Below, piece after piece: positions 30,792 through 39,813 of a stretch of DNA of 47,182 nucleotides. This stretch comes from Bradyrhizobium sp. CCH5-F6 (GTDB lineage Bacteria; Pseudomonadota; Alphaproteobacteria; Rhizobiales; Xanthobacteraceae). Below the pieces are notes generated by a model, which saw only the letters and a list, made by a program, of their open reading frames with translations, was not told the origin of the DNA and did not search any database. Made by a program: the position numbers and the translations under genes. Location: assembly GCF_001556045.1 (NCBI RefSeq), contig NZ_LSIC01000003.1:1-47182 (forward strand), read 5' to 3'. Positions within the stretch are counted from its first letter, which is position 1. Every line of letters begins with the position of its first letter.

Positions 30792-32384
30792 TTGACAGCT
30801 CCTCTTCCATGCAGGCCCACGCACGTCCCCTTCGTCGCAGGAGGGGGGCGGCCGGCGCGGGTCGCGGCCTGGGCCGGCGTCGCGCTCTGCGGCGCTCTGC
30901 TGGCGTCCTGCGCCGTCGGACCGGACTTCGTCTCGCCGGCCGGACCGGCCGTGCACGGCTACACACGCGAGCAGCGCCCGGCCGCCACCGCGAGCGCGCC
31001 GGTGACCGGCGGCAATTCGCAGGGCTTCGAGACAGGCAGGGACATTCCCGGCGCGTGGTGGGCGCTATTCCGCTCCCGGCAGCTCAACGCCTTCGTCGAG
31101 GAAGCCATCCGCAATCATCCCGACGTGCAGGCGGCGCAGTTCGCCTTGCGCTATGCGCGGGAGAATGCGCTGGCGCAGCAGGGCAGCCTGTTTCCGCAGG
31201 TGTCCGGCAGCGCCTCGGCGGAGCGCGACCGGACGAGCACGTCGCAATCGGGGGTGTGGCCGGCGCAAGGTTCGACCTACACGCTCTACAACGCCTCCGT
31301 CAGCGTGTCCTACGCGCTCGACATCTGGGGCGGCACGCGGCGTCAGGTCGAGGCGCTGCAGGCCCAGGCCGACTATCAGGGCTTCAAGCTCGAAGCGACC
31401 TATCTCGCGCTGACCGCCAACGTGGTGACGGCCGCGATCACGGATGCCTCGCTGCGCGACCAGATCCTCGCGACCGAGGAGATCATCAAGGCGGAGTCGG
31501 ACCAGCTCGCACGCATCCAGCGCCAGTTCGACATTGGCGCGATCTCCAAATCCGACCTGCTGTCGCAAGAGGCGACGCTGGCGCAAGCCAAGGCGACGCT
31601 GGCCCCGCTGCAGAAGCAGCTCGCACAGCAGCGCAACCAGCTGATGGCCTATCTCGGCCGGCTGCCGAGCCAGGACCGCGGCGAGCATGTGCGGCTGGCC
31701 GATCTTCGCCTGCCCGGCCGGCTGCCATTGTCGCTGCCCTCGACGCTGGTGCGGCAGCGGCCGGACATTCGTCAGGCGGAAGCGACCTTGCATCAGGCGA
31801 CCGCAACCGTCGGTGTCGGCATCGCCAACCTGCTGCCGCAGCTCACGCTCTCGGGCAGCTACGGCGCCACCGGCCCCGAGCGGCTGTTCTCGCCGGAGAC
31901 GATCGTCTGGAGCGCGGCTTCCAGCGTCAGCCAGAAGATCTTCGACGGCGGAACGCTGTATCACACCAAGGAGGCCGATGTGGCGGCCTTCGAGCAGGAT
32001 CTTGCGCTTTACAAGAGCACCGTGGTGACCGCGTTCCAGAACGTCGCGGATTCCCTGCGTGCCATCCAGTACGACGCCGCGACGCTGAAGGCGCAGGCCG
32101 CCGCCGAGAAGGCGACGGCCGACAGCCTCGCGATGGCGATCGAGCAGTTCAAGACCGGCGCCGTGCCCTACGCCAACATCATCAACGCCCAGGAATCCTA
32201 TCTCAACGCGCGGGTGTCGCGCATCAAGGCGCAGGCGACGCGCTTCACCGACACCGCCGCGCTGTTTCAGTCGCTCGGCGGCGGCTGGTGGAATCGCGTG
32301 GATGAAACGCCGGACGCGCTGCCGCGCGCCAATGCCGGTTACTTCGCCGGCGTCGACAAGAAGACCGAGGACGCGTTGCGATGA
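30792..32384 (+). CDS. RND efflux outer-membrane factor, NodT/OprM family lipoprotein
   Basis: A trimeric TolC-like channel subunit of about 530 residues. The lipobox LLASC-AVGPDF fixes the mature N-terminal Cys. WWALFRSRQLNAFVEEAIRN, YALDIWGG, LPSTLVRQRPDIRQAEATLH and FDGG mark the two outer-membrane-efflux repeats. The start is a problem: the only in-frame codon after the operator is TTG 30792, giving a poor leader. The ATG at 30809 gives MQAHARPLRRRR, but it is one base out of frame. Removing one G from the six-G run at 30843-30848 would join it to RPARVAAWAGVALCGALLAS. It is the first gene of the pump operon and overlaps the adaptor gene by ATGA. Confidence 0.88.
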   Translation: MTAPLPCRPTHVPFVAGGGRPARVAAWAGVALCGALLASCAVGPDFVSPAGPAVHGYTREQRPAATASAPVTGGNSQGFETGRDIPGAWWALFRSRQLNAFVEEAIRNHPDVQAAQFALRYARENALAQQGSLFPQVSGSASAERDRTSTSQSGVWPAQGSTYTLYNASVSVSYALDIWGGTRRQVEALQAQADYQGFKLEATYLALTANVVTAAITDASLRDQILATEEIIKAESDQLARIQRQFDIGAISKSDLLSQEATLAQAKATLAPLQKQLAQQRNQLMAYLGRLPSQDRGEHVRLADLRLPGRLPLSLPSTLVRQRPDIRQAEATLHQATATVGVGIANLLPQLTLSGSYGATGPERLFSPETIVWSAASSVSQKIFDGGTLYHTKEADVAAFEQDLALYKSTVVTAFQNVADSLRAIQYDAATLKAQAAAEKATADSLAMAIEQFKTGAVPYANIINAQESYLNARVSRIKAQATRFTDTAALFQSLGGGWWNRVDETPDALPRANAGYFAGVDKKTEDALR

Positions 32385-33496
32385 TCAAGCGGATGACAAT
32401 CATGCTGTGCGGGATGGCGATCCTGTTCGGCGGCCTTTACGGATTCCAGACCTTCAAGGAGATCATGATCAGGAAGGCCATCGGCGCGATGGCCAATCCG
32501 CCGCAGACCGTCTCCACCGTGGTCGCCGCGAACGCGCCCTGGCAGTCGAACCTGAGCGCGGTCGGCTCGCTGCGCGCCGTCAACGGCGCCGATCTCGCGC
32601 TTCAGGTCGCGGGCATCGTGCAGAGCATCGAGTTCTCCTCGGGTGACAGCGTCACGGCGGGACAGACCCTGCTGTCGCTGGTGGCGACCGACGATCTCGC
32701 CAAGCTGCGCTCACTGCAGGCGACGGCGGAGAACTACGCGATCGTGCTCAAGCGCGACGAGGAGCAGATCAAGTTCAACGCGGTGAGCCAGGCGACGGTC
32801 GACAGCGACAAGGCGAACCTGAAGAACGCCCAGGCCTTGGTGGAGCAGCAGAAGGCTCTGCTCGAGCAGAAGACGTTGAAGGCGCCGTTCTCCGGGCGCC
32901 TGGGCATCCGCGCCGTCGATCTCGGCCAGTATCTCTCCGCGGGCACCAGCATCGTCACGCTGCAAAGTCTCGATCCGATCTATGTCGACTTCTACCTGCC
33001 TCAGCAGGCGCTGGCCTCGATCCGCATCGGGCAGGACGTGTCGGCCGCGGTCGATGCCTTTCCGGCCGAGCGCTTCACCGGGCAGATCACGGCTATCAAT
33101 GCCAAGGTGGATTCAGCCAGCCGCAACGTCCAGGTTCGCGCCACCTTGCGCAACGGCGAGGCCCGGCTGCTGCCCGGCATGTTCGCGAAGGTCGAGATCG
33201 CCGTCGGCAAGCCCGAGCAGGTCGTCACCCTCCCGCTCACCGCGATCGTCAACAATTCCTACGGCGATCTGGTCTACCTCGTCGACGATCTCCATGACGG
33301 GCAGGGCACCGCACGGCAGATGTTCGTCAAGACGAGGCCGCCGAAAGGCGATCGCGTCGCGGTCAACGATGGGATCAAGCCGGGCGAGACCGTGGTCGTC
33401 GCGGGCCAGCTGAAGCTGCGCAACGGCAGCCCGGTCAAGATCGACAATTCACACGTGCCGCAGGCGGAGGCCGCGCCCAACATCGTCGACCACTAG
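32381..33496 (+). CDS. RND efflux periplasmic adaptor (membrane fusion protein)
   Basis: A 371-residue adaptor. An N-terminal signal/anchor (MTIMLCGMAILFGGLYGF) is followed by the lipoyl half-motifs SLRAVNGADLALQVAGIVQS and KAPFSGRLGIRAVDLGQYLS. A short coiled-coil hairpin (AENYAIVLKRDEEQIK, KANLKNAQALVEQQKALLEQ) and the beta-barrel domain (DPIYVDFYLPQQALASIRIG, VQVRATLRNGEARLLPGMFA) complete it. The start overlaps the TolC-like gene by four bases (ATGA). It bridges the inner-membrane pump and the outer-membrane channel. Confidence 0.95.
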   Translation: MIKRMTIMLCGMAILFGGLYGFQTFKEIMIRKAIGAMANPPQTVSTVVAANAPWQSNLSAVGSLRAVNGADLALQVAGIVQSIEFSSGDSVTAGQTLLSLVATDDLAKLRSLQATAENYAIVLKRDEEQIKFNAVSQATVDSDKANLKNAQALVEQQKALLEQKTLKAPFSGRLGIRAVDLGQYLSAGTSIVTLQSLDPIYVDFYLPQQALASIRIGQDVSAAVDAFPAERFTGQITAINAKVDSASRNVQVRATLRNGEARLLPGMFAKVEIAVGKPEQVVTLPLTAIVNNSYGDLVYLVDDLHDGQGTARQMFVKTRPPKGDRVAVNDGIKPGETVVVAGQLKLRNGSPVKIDNSHVPQAEAAPNIVDH

Positions 33497-33558
33497 GCGT
33501 CGCGACGACGGCGCGGGATACCGCAACAAAGAGTGCCGAGAAACGAGTTCAGGACAAG

Positions 33559-36500
33559 ATGCGCTTCACCGATATCTTCATCCGCCGGCCGGTGCTGGCG
33601 CTCGTGGTCAGCGCCCTGATCCTCGTGCTCGGCCTGCGCTCGATGTCGACGCTGTCGATCCTGCAATACCCGCGCACGCAGAACGCCATCGTCACGGTGA
33701 GCACCGCCTATGCCGGCGCGGATTCCGACATCATCGCCGGGTTCATCACGACGCCGCTCGAGAACGCCATCGCCCAGGCGAACGGCATCGACTACATGAC
33801 GTCGAGCAGCGTCACCGGCTCCAGCACCATCACGGTCAATCTGCGGCTGAACTACGATTCCGGCAAGGCGATGACGGAGATCAACGCCAAGGTCAATTCG
33901 GTGCTCAACCAGTTTCCGACCGGCACGCAGCAGCCGACGCTCACGCTCAAGGTCGGCCAGACCATCGACGCGATGTATATCGGTTTCGCCAGCGACGTGC
34001 TGGCGCCGAACCAGATCACCGACTATCTGACGCGCGTGGTGCAGCCGCGGCTGCAGGCCGTCGCCGGCGTGCAGACCGCCGAGCTCCTCGGCGCCAAGAA
34101 GTTCGCACTCCGCGCCTGGCTCGATCCCGACAAGCTGGCGGCTTACGGCCTCACCGCGACCGACGTCTCGACGGCGCTCTCGGGCAACGACTACATCTCC
34201 GGCCTCGGCGCGACCAAGGGCCGGCTGGTGCAGGTCGACCTCGCGGCCTCGACCAACCTCCATTCGCTGGAGCAGTACCGCAACCTCGTGGTCAAGACCG
34301 TCAACGGCGCCATCATCCGCCTGCGCGACGTCGCCAACGTCACGCTCGGCAACGACGACTACGACAGCGAGACGCGCTTTAACGGCAAGACCGCGGTCTA
34401 CATCGGCATCCAGACGGCTCCGACCGCCAATCTGCTCGACGTCATCAACGGCGTGAAGGCGGTGCTGCCTGACATCAAGGCGCAGCTTCCCAACGGGCTG
34501 TTCGGCGAGGTGCTCTACGACTCCACCGACTTCGTCAACTCGTCGATCAACGAGGTCATCCACTCGCTGCTCGAGGCGGTGGTGATCGTGATCGTCGTGG
34601 TGTTCCTGTTCCTGGGCTCATGGCGCTCGGTCCTGATCCCGGTCATCGCGATTCCGCTGTCGCTGATCGGCACGTTCGGCCTGATGCTGCTGATGGGCTT
34701 CTCGATCAACCTGCTGACCCTGCTGGCACTGGTGCTCGCGATCGGTCTCGTCGTCGACGACGCCATCATCGTGGTGGAGAGCGTGCACCGGCTGATCGAC
34801 GAGGGCGTTGCGCCGGTCGAGGCGGCGATCCAGTCTGCCCGCGCGCTGGCGAGCCCGATCATCGCCATGACGGTGGTGCTGATCGCGGTCTACGTGCCCG
34901 TCGGCTTCCAGGGCGGTCTCACCGGCGCGCTGTTCACCGAATTCGCCTTCACGCTGGCCGGTGCCGTGACGGTGTCGGCGGTGATCGCGCTGACGCTGTC
35001 GCCGATGAACTGCGCCTGGCTGCTGCGCCGGACCGAGCGCGACGCGACCAATTGGGAAGCGCGCCTCGTGCGCCGGATCGACCACGTGTTGGAGTGGCTC
35101 TCCAGCGCCTATCGTCGCCGGCTCGAGGCCGTGTTCACCATGAAGCCGGTCGTGGCCGTGTTCGCGCTGCTGTTGCTCGCCGGCATCCCCTGGCTCTATG
35201 CGACCTCGACCAGCGAGCTGGCGCCGGACGAGGACCAGGGCGTCATCCTCACGCTGACGACGGCGGCGCCGTCGGCGACGCTCCAGCAGCGGCAGTTCTA
35301 TGGCCGGCAGCTTTATGACCTCGTCGCCAAGCGCCCCGAGACCGCCACCGTATTCCAGATCGACGCCTCGACCCAGGTGATCAGCGGCTGGGTGCTCAAG
35401 CCCTGGGAGCAGCGCGCGCTCACCACCAAGACGCTGCAGCCGGACTTCCAGAATCTGCTCAACACCATCGCGGGCACGCGCTCGGTCGCCTTCCAGCCGT
35501 CGCCGCTGCCGGGCAGCAACGGCCTCCCGATCCAGTTCGTGATCGGCACGACCGGCTCCTATGACGAGCTCAACGAGGTTTCGCGCAATTTCATGGTGCA
35601 GGCGCTCAAGAGCGGGCAGTTCATCTTCCTCGACACCGACCTCAAGATCGACAAGCCGCAGACCATGGTCACCTTCGATCGCGACAAGGCCGGCGACCTC
35701 GGCCTGAAGATGAGCGACCTCGGCGGTTCGCTCGCGACCATGCTCGGCGGCAACTATCTCGACTATTTCAGCCTGGACGGCCGCTCCTACAAGGTGATCC
35801 CGCAGGCGCGGCAGAACGAGCGGCTCAACGCGGACCAGTTGCTCAGCTACTACATCAAGGCGAGCGACAATTCGATGGTGCCGCTGTCGACCGTCGCGCA
35901 TCTCGAGAACAGGACCGTCCCGCAGTCGCGCAACCACTTTCAGCAGATCAATGCGGCGACGATCTCGGGCGTCGCGATGCCGACGGTGTCGATGGGCAGC
36001 GCGCTCGCCACGCTCAAGGATCTCGCGAAGACCCTGCCGGCCGGCTACACGGTGGATTTCGGGGGCGCCTCGCGGCAGCTCGAACAGGAGTCGGGCGGCT
36101 TCGTCACCACGTTCGCGTTCGCCGTCATCATCATCTTCCTGGCGCTCGCCGCGCTGTTCAACAGCTTCCTCGATCCCATCGTGATCCTGGTGTCGGTGCC
36201 GATGTCGCTGGCCGGCGCCCTGATCTTCATCAGCCTCGGCATCGGCGGCGCCAGCCTCAACATCTACACCCAGGTCGGGCTGCTCACCCTGATGGGCCTC
36301 GTCAGCAAGCACGGCATCCTGATGGTCGAGGTGGCCAACGAACTGCGCCTCGAGGGCAAGGCGGCGACGGAAGCGATCATCGAGGCGGCGGCGATCCGGC
36401 TGCGGCCGATCCTGATGACGACCGCTGCGATGGTGCTCGGCGTGGTTCCGCTGATCACCGCGAGCGGTGCGGGCGCGGTGTCGCGCTACAACATGGGCCT

Positions 36501-36642
36501 CGTGATCGCGACGGGCCTGTCGATCGGCACGCTGTTCACGCTGTTCGTGGTGCCGGTCGCCTATGCCCTGATCGCGCGGCCGACCGCGATGCCGACCGAG
36601 ACGGCGGGGGCCTCGGCCCAACACGTTGCGGCGAGCCCCTAG
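33559..36642 (+). CDS. RND multidrug efflux pump, inner-membrane transporter
   Basis: A 1027-residue AcrB/MdtB-type HAE1 pump of normal length. MRFTDIFIRRPVLALVVSAL starts helix 1. Helix 4 carries the proton-relay aspartates (GLVVDDAIIVVESVHR) and helix 10 the matching Lys (GLVSKHGILMVEVANE). Two large periplasmic porter/docking loops lie between helices 1-2 and 7-8. GAGAACAGGAC-like purines precede the ATG at a distance of 63 bases from the adaptor stop. With the two upstream genes it forms a full tripartite pump under the divergent TetR. Drug range is unknown. Confidence 0.96.
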   Translation: MRFTDIFIRRPVLALVVSALILVLGLRSMSTLSILQYPRTQNAIVTVSTAYAGADSDIIAGFITTPLENAIAQANGIDYMTSSSVTGSSTITVNLRLNYDSGKAMTEINAKVNSVLNQFPTGTQQPTLTLKVGQTIDAMYIGFASDVLAPNQITDYLTRVVQPRLQAVAGVQTAELLGAKKFALRAWLDPDKLAAYGLTATDVSTALSGNDYISGLGATKGRLVQVDLAASTNLHSLEQYRNLVVKTVNGAIIRLRDVANVTLGNDDYDSETRFNGKTAVYIGIQTAPTANLLDVINGVKAVLPDIKAQLPNGLFGEVLYDSTDFVNSSINEVIHSLLEAVVIVIVVVFLFLGSWRSVLIPVIAIPLSLIGTFGLMLLMGFSINLLTLLALVLAIGLVVDDAIIVVESVHRLIDEGVAPVEAAIQSARALASPIIAMTVVLIAVYVPVGFQGGLTGALFTEFAFTLAGAVTVSAVIALTLSPMNCAWLLRRTERDATNWEARLVRRIDHVLEWLSSAYRRRLEAVFTMKPVVAVFALLLLAGIPWLYATSTSELAPDEDQGVILTLTTAAPSATLQQRQFYGRQLYDLVAKRPETATVFQIDASTQVISGWVLKPWEQRALTTKTLQPDFQNLLNTIAGTRSVAFQPSPLPGSNGLPIQFVIGTTGSYDELNEVSRNFMVQALKSGQFIFLDTDLKIDKPQTMVTFDRDKAGDLGLKMSDLGGSLATMLGGNYLDYFSLDGRSYKVIPQARQNERLNADQLLSYYIKASDNSMVPLSTVAHLENRTVPQSRNHFQQINAATISGVAMPTVSMGSALATLKDLAKTLPAGYTVDFGGASRQLEQESGGFVTTFAFAVIIIFLALAALFNSFLDPIVILVSVPMSLAGALIFISLGIGGASLNIYTQVGLLTLMGLVSKHGILMVEVANELRLEGKAATEAIIEAAAIRLRPILMTTAAMVLGVVPLITASGAGAVSRYNMGLVIATGLSIGTLFTLFVVPVAYALIARPTAMPTETAGASAQHVAASP

Positions 36643-36668
36643 GGGCCCAGCCATCTGGGGGAACGTTT

Positions 36669-36926
36669 CTAGCTCTGATCGCGGGGAACCGGTGGCCTCT
36701 GCGGCGCCCGACTTGCGGGCTCCGGAACCGCGTTGCGGTTCGCAGCGCTTGTCACAATCGCGGGTCTGTCATCGGACGCGTGGCTTCTAAGCGTCTCCAG
36801 AACCAGAAAGAATTTCTTTGCCAGCCATGAGTCGAGCTCGCGAAGGCGTCCATCTCGGTTTCGAGAACGACGAGATTCGTCATCGATTCGATCGCCCGCG
36901 AACCTCTTCAACAATATAGTTCGCAA
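36669..36926 (-). CDS. Doubtful small hypothetical protein
   Basis: An 85-residue minus-strand frame with a TTG start lies in the roughly 360-400-base gap between the pump and CYTH-CHAD genes. LRELDSWLAKKFFLVLETLR looks like an amphipathic helix, and the tail is Pro/Arg-rich (ASRAPQRPPVPRDQS). Third-position GC bias is weak, no good ribosome-binding site is seen, and a plus-strand frame of similar length covers the same bases. If this frame is not real, the gap holds only the promoter of the next gene. Confidence 0.25.
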   Translation of the reverse strand: MRTILLKRFAGDRIDDESRRSRNRDGRLRELDSWLAKKFFLVLETLRSHASDDRPAIVTSAANRNAVPEPASRAPQRPPVPRDQS

Positions 36927-37043
36927 GCTTGCTGCGGATTATGACAGTCGACAATCACGCGGCGCGACGTCACGTGACTATGCCTTGCGGGCCTGACCGG
37001 CTATATGCTGTCGCTCTGTCATTTAATTGTCATGTTACCTCGA

Positions 37044-38738
37044 ATGCTGAAATCAGACGCAACACCGGCTCGCAAGACCCCGAGCGCGCCGGAAGGGAAT
37101 GCTGTCCCGAAGGACAAGAGGACGCAAGTCGTCGCCGGCTTCCTCAGGCAGGTTGATCCGGCCGAGCCTGCAATCGTCGGGGGCGCCGTGAGTGATGAGA
37201 CGCCATCGCCAGACGCCTCGCCCGCGCCGGAGCCGACGCAGTCGAGCGTTGCCGCGCATCCCCATGAAATCGAGCTCAAGCTGCTGGTCGATGCCGATCG
37301 CATGGCGCATTTCAACGCCGCGCCCGTCATCGCGGCCAATGCGCGCAACAAGGGCTCGCGGAGACATCTCAAATCCGTCTACTATGACACGCCCGAGCGG
37401 ATGCTCCGGCGCAACGCCCTCAGCCTGCGCGTTCGCCAGAGCGGCGCGCGCTTCGTGCAGACCGTGAAGACCGACGCAGCGGACGATCCGCTGCGACGCG
37501 GCGAGTGGGAGGCGGGCGTAGCCTCGCTTGCGCCAGATCTCGCTCTGGCGATGCCGTTCATTCCGGAGAAGCTTCGCAGCCATCTCGAAGCCCTGCCGCT
37601 CGAAGCCGTCTTCACCGCCGACGTCCATCGCCACGCGCGGATGATCGAGCTGCCGTCCGGCACGGTCGAGATCGCCTTCGACCATGGCGCGCTGACGGCA
37701 GGTGATCGATCGCTGCCGGTGAGCGAGATCGAGCTGGAGCTCAAGAGCGGCAGCGCCAGCACGATCTTCGAGGTCGCCTTGCGGCTGGCCGAGCACGGCG
37801 CGGTGAAGCCGTCCATCCGCAGCAAATCGGCGCGCGGCTTCGACCTCGCCGCCGGCACGCCGCCCGCGGCAAGACGCCCCCGAAAACTTCGCCTCGACCC
37901 GTCGGTGACGCTCGACGAGGCGTTCGCGACGATCCTGCGCTCCTGCTTCCTGCATCTGCTTCAGTCGCTGCCGGCGGCCGAGGACGGGCGCAATCCGGAA
38001 GGCGTGCATCAGCTGCGCGTCGCGCTGCGCCGAATCCGTTCGGCGCTGGGCCTGATGCGCTCGGTCGGCGCGCTCAGCAATCTCGACGCACTGCGATCGG
38101 AGGCGCGGTGGCTGGCGCAAGACCTGTCCGCTGCACGCGACTGGGATGTGTTCCAACTCGAGACCTTGCCGGCGATCGCGAAGGCATGTCCTTCCGTCGC
38201 CGGCTTCGATGCGCTCGGCCGGGCTGCGGCCGAGCGCCAGTCCGACGCCTATCGCAGGGCACATCACGCGCTCGACGACCGCCGCTGCGCCATGTTCCTG
38301 ATCGGTCTCGGCAACTGGATCGAGACACGGGGCTGGCGCAACGACGTCGCCGCCGAAGATCTCGGCCGGCTCGCCGAGCCCGCCGTCAATTTCGCGCGGC
38401 GCATTCTCTCGGAGCAGTACGCCAGGGTGCTCAAGCGCGGCCGCCGCTTCAAGTCGCTCACGATGGAAGAGCTGCACCGGGTGCGGCTCGCGACCAAGCG
38501 GCTGCGCTATCTCAGCGAGTTCCTGCTGCCGTTGTTTGCAGATCGCAAGTCCGCGAGGAAATTTGCCCGCAGGCTCGCCGGCTTGCAGGAGGAGCTCGGC
38601 GCCTTCAACGACATGGCGGTCACGGCCGCCGCGATCGCCGGCTGGCAGGCGCGTGCATCGATCGGCGTCAGGCCCGCCTTGCAAGGCACCTGGCGCGATT
38701 TCACCGCCGCGCGCGTGCCATGGTCGTCACAGGGCTGA
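37044..38738 (+). CDS. CYTH and CHAD domain-containing protein
   Basis: About 564 residues. A disordered N-terminal part leads to the CYTH (triphosphate tunnel) domain, beginning HEIELKLLVDADRM with the ExExK signature and continuing with YYDTPERMLRRNALSLRVRQ, FVQTVK and SEIELELKSG. The C-terminal half is a CHAD domain with conserved His/Arg/Lys helices: EGVHQLRVALRRIRSALGLM and LHRVRLATKRLRYLSEFLLP. CYTH members hydrolyse triphosphate compounds (ygiF-like tripolyphosphatase) and CHAD binds polyphosphate granules, so a polyphosphate-linked role is likely. Start codons at 37005, 37032, 37044 and a GTG at 37188 are all possible; none has a strong ribosome-binding site. Confidence 0.88.
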   Translation: MLKSDATPARKTPSAPEGNAVPKDKRTQVVAGFLRQVDPAEPAIVGGAVSDETPSPDASPAPEPTQSSVAAHPHEIELKLLVDADRMAHFNAAPVIAANARNKGSRRHLKSVYYDTPERMLRRNALSLRVRQSGARFVQTVKTDAADDPLRRGEWEAGVASLAPDLALAMPFIPEKLRSHLEALPLEAVFTADVHRHARMIELPSGTVEIAFDHGALTAGDRSLPVSEIELELKSGSASTIFEVALRLAEHGAVKPSIRSKSARGFDLAAGTPPAARRPRKLRLDPSVTLDEAFATILRSCFLHLLQSLPAAEDGRNPEGVHQLRVALRRIRSALGLMRSVGALSNLDALRSEARWLAQDLSAARDWDVFQLETLPAIAKACPSVAGFDALGRAAAERQSDAYRRAHHALDDRRCAMFLIGLGNWIETRGWRNDVAAEDLGRLAEPAVNFARRILSEQYARVLKRGRRFKSLTMEELHRVRLATKRLRYLSEFLLPLFADRKSARKFARRLAGLQEELGAFNDMAVTAAAIAGWQARASIGVRPALQGTWRDFTAARVPWSSQG

Positions 38739-38751
38739 TTGGAGCTCCTCC

Positions 38752-38790
38752 CAAAAAGTTGCGGCCAGCCATTGGGGGATGGCTGGCCGC
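38752..38790 (-). terminator. Rho-independent terminator of the BTLCP gene
   Basis: GCGGCCAGCCAT (38761-38772) and ATGGCTGGCCGC (38779-38790) form a perfect 12-bp stem with a six-base loop. On the minus strand it is followed by AACTTTTTGGG. It lies 70 bases after the stop of the protease-like gene. It may also stop the converging CYTH-CHAD transcript. Confidence 0.85.
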
Positions 38791-38859
38791 GCGCGAACCG
38801 GTCTGGGACGGGGAGGGGTGGGGATGTGACCGGGTCGCGTGTCTCGTTGTCTCTTTCTG

Positions 38860-39483
38860 CTAGTCTTTCGCGCTGGCGGTGGAGACCGCCGGCTTGGTAT
38901 CGCCCAGCGAGACCCAGACGTTGGGATCGCTCTGCGACTGGCGCTTGACGAAGCGGTAGCCGGTCTCCGTCCAGGCAACGACGCTCTCGTTCTGATTGTC
39001 GAGAACGAACTCGCCCTTGTCGGTCTTCACCGTCAGCACCGCGTGGCCTTCGCCCTTCTTGTCGCGCACGACGGTGATCAGCAGGGCCTGGCGCGGCCAT
39101 CCGGCGTCGATCAGCATCTTGCGCTTCAACAGCACGTAGTCTTCACAGTCGCCGTAGCCGTCGGTCGGCAGCGACCACTTCTCGATCACGCCCCAGTGCT
39201 CCTGGTCGGTCAAAGGCTTGACGGTCTCGTTGACCCAGCGATTGACCTTGACGAGGTCGCGCCATGCGGCCTGCGACATCACGATGTCGCGCGGCTGCAT
39301 CGGTGCGCCCTGGCACTGAGCGGCATTGTCCGCGCAGAACTCGACCCAGCCGATCGGCGCACGCGTGGTGTCGCCGAGGCTCGCGTAGAGCAGACGGCTT
39401 TCGCCGGCCTGCGCTGCGGCGCTGATCCCGAAGAGCATGGCGACCAGCGCCAGCCTCTTCCCCTGTCCCTTGAAGTCGAACAT
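38860..39483 (-). CDS. Bacterial transglutaminase-like cysteine protease (BTLCP)
   Basis: A 207-residue exported protein. The signal peptide is GKRLALVAMLFGISAAAQA-GE. The catalytic triad is visible as Cys in GYGDCEDYVLLKRKML, His in EGHAVLTVKTDKGEFV and Asp in LDNQNESVV, the BTLCP (peptidase C93) pattern. In Pseudomonas and other bacteria the related LapG cleaves surface adhesins under control of c-di-GMP-binding LapD. Here no LapD or adhesin gene is adjacent, but a PilZ gene follows upstream on the same strand. The ATG at 39483 with GGGGG upstream is chosen over 39513 because the signal peptide starts there. Confidence 0.9.
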   Translation of the reverse strand: MFDFKGQGKRLALVAMLFGISAAAQAGESRLLYASLGDTTRAPIGWVEFCADNAAQCQGAPMQPRDIVMSQAAWRDLVKVNRWVNETVKPLTDQEHWGVIEKWSLPTDGYGDCEDYVLLKRKMLIDAGWPRQALLITVVRDKKGEGHAVLTVKTDKGEFVLDNQNESVVAWTETGYRFVKRQSQSDPNVWVSLGDTKPAVSTASAKD

Positions 39484-39813
39484 TGCGGCCCCCGTTTCTT
39501 GTTGGGACCACATTGCGCACGGAGCTTTTGAGCTGCCGCTAAGTCAGTCGGGTCAAGTCGAGACGAATGCAACTAAAAGGCGCGGCGAATTCGATCTGTA
39601 CTTGAATCGAATTCGAATAAAATCCGACAAGACTGCAATCGATTCAAATTTTACCGATTAACGCGGAGACGCTGCCAAAAGCGCCGTTTGCGCATATCCG
39701 CAACCGGCGCGTTAACCGCAAGGCGTCCGCCGCGGGACATGAAAAAGGCGGCGTCCGCATCGCGGAGACCGCCTTCGAGGCTGGGAATATCGGGATTTTC
39801 GCGTCCTCGCGCT
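39484..39813. other. AT-rich intergenic region with palindromic cluster
   Basis: This 330-base gap is the upstream region of the BTLCP gene and the downstream region of the PilZ gene. The stretch 39560-39660 is much richer in A+T than its surroundings. It contains the inverted repeat GAATTCGAT (39587-39595) / ATCGAATTC (39606-39614) and the related TTCGAATA and AATCGATTCAAATT further on. No gene was seen in it. Confidence 0.5.
39742..39775 (-). terminator. Probable terminator of the PilZ gene
   Basis: On the minus strand AAGGCGGTCTCCGC, loop GAT and GCGGACGCCGCC pair with two internal mismatches and are followed by TTTTTC. It begins 39 bases after the PilZ stop codon. Confidence 0.75.

Noticed and set aside
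34618..36654. A 678-codon open frame antisense to the RND pump gene, rich in His, Arg, Asp and Gln
   Set aside because: It lies wholly opposite a clear AcrB-type gene. The composition is that of a GC-rich antisense shadow, with no domain and no ribosome-binding site.
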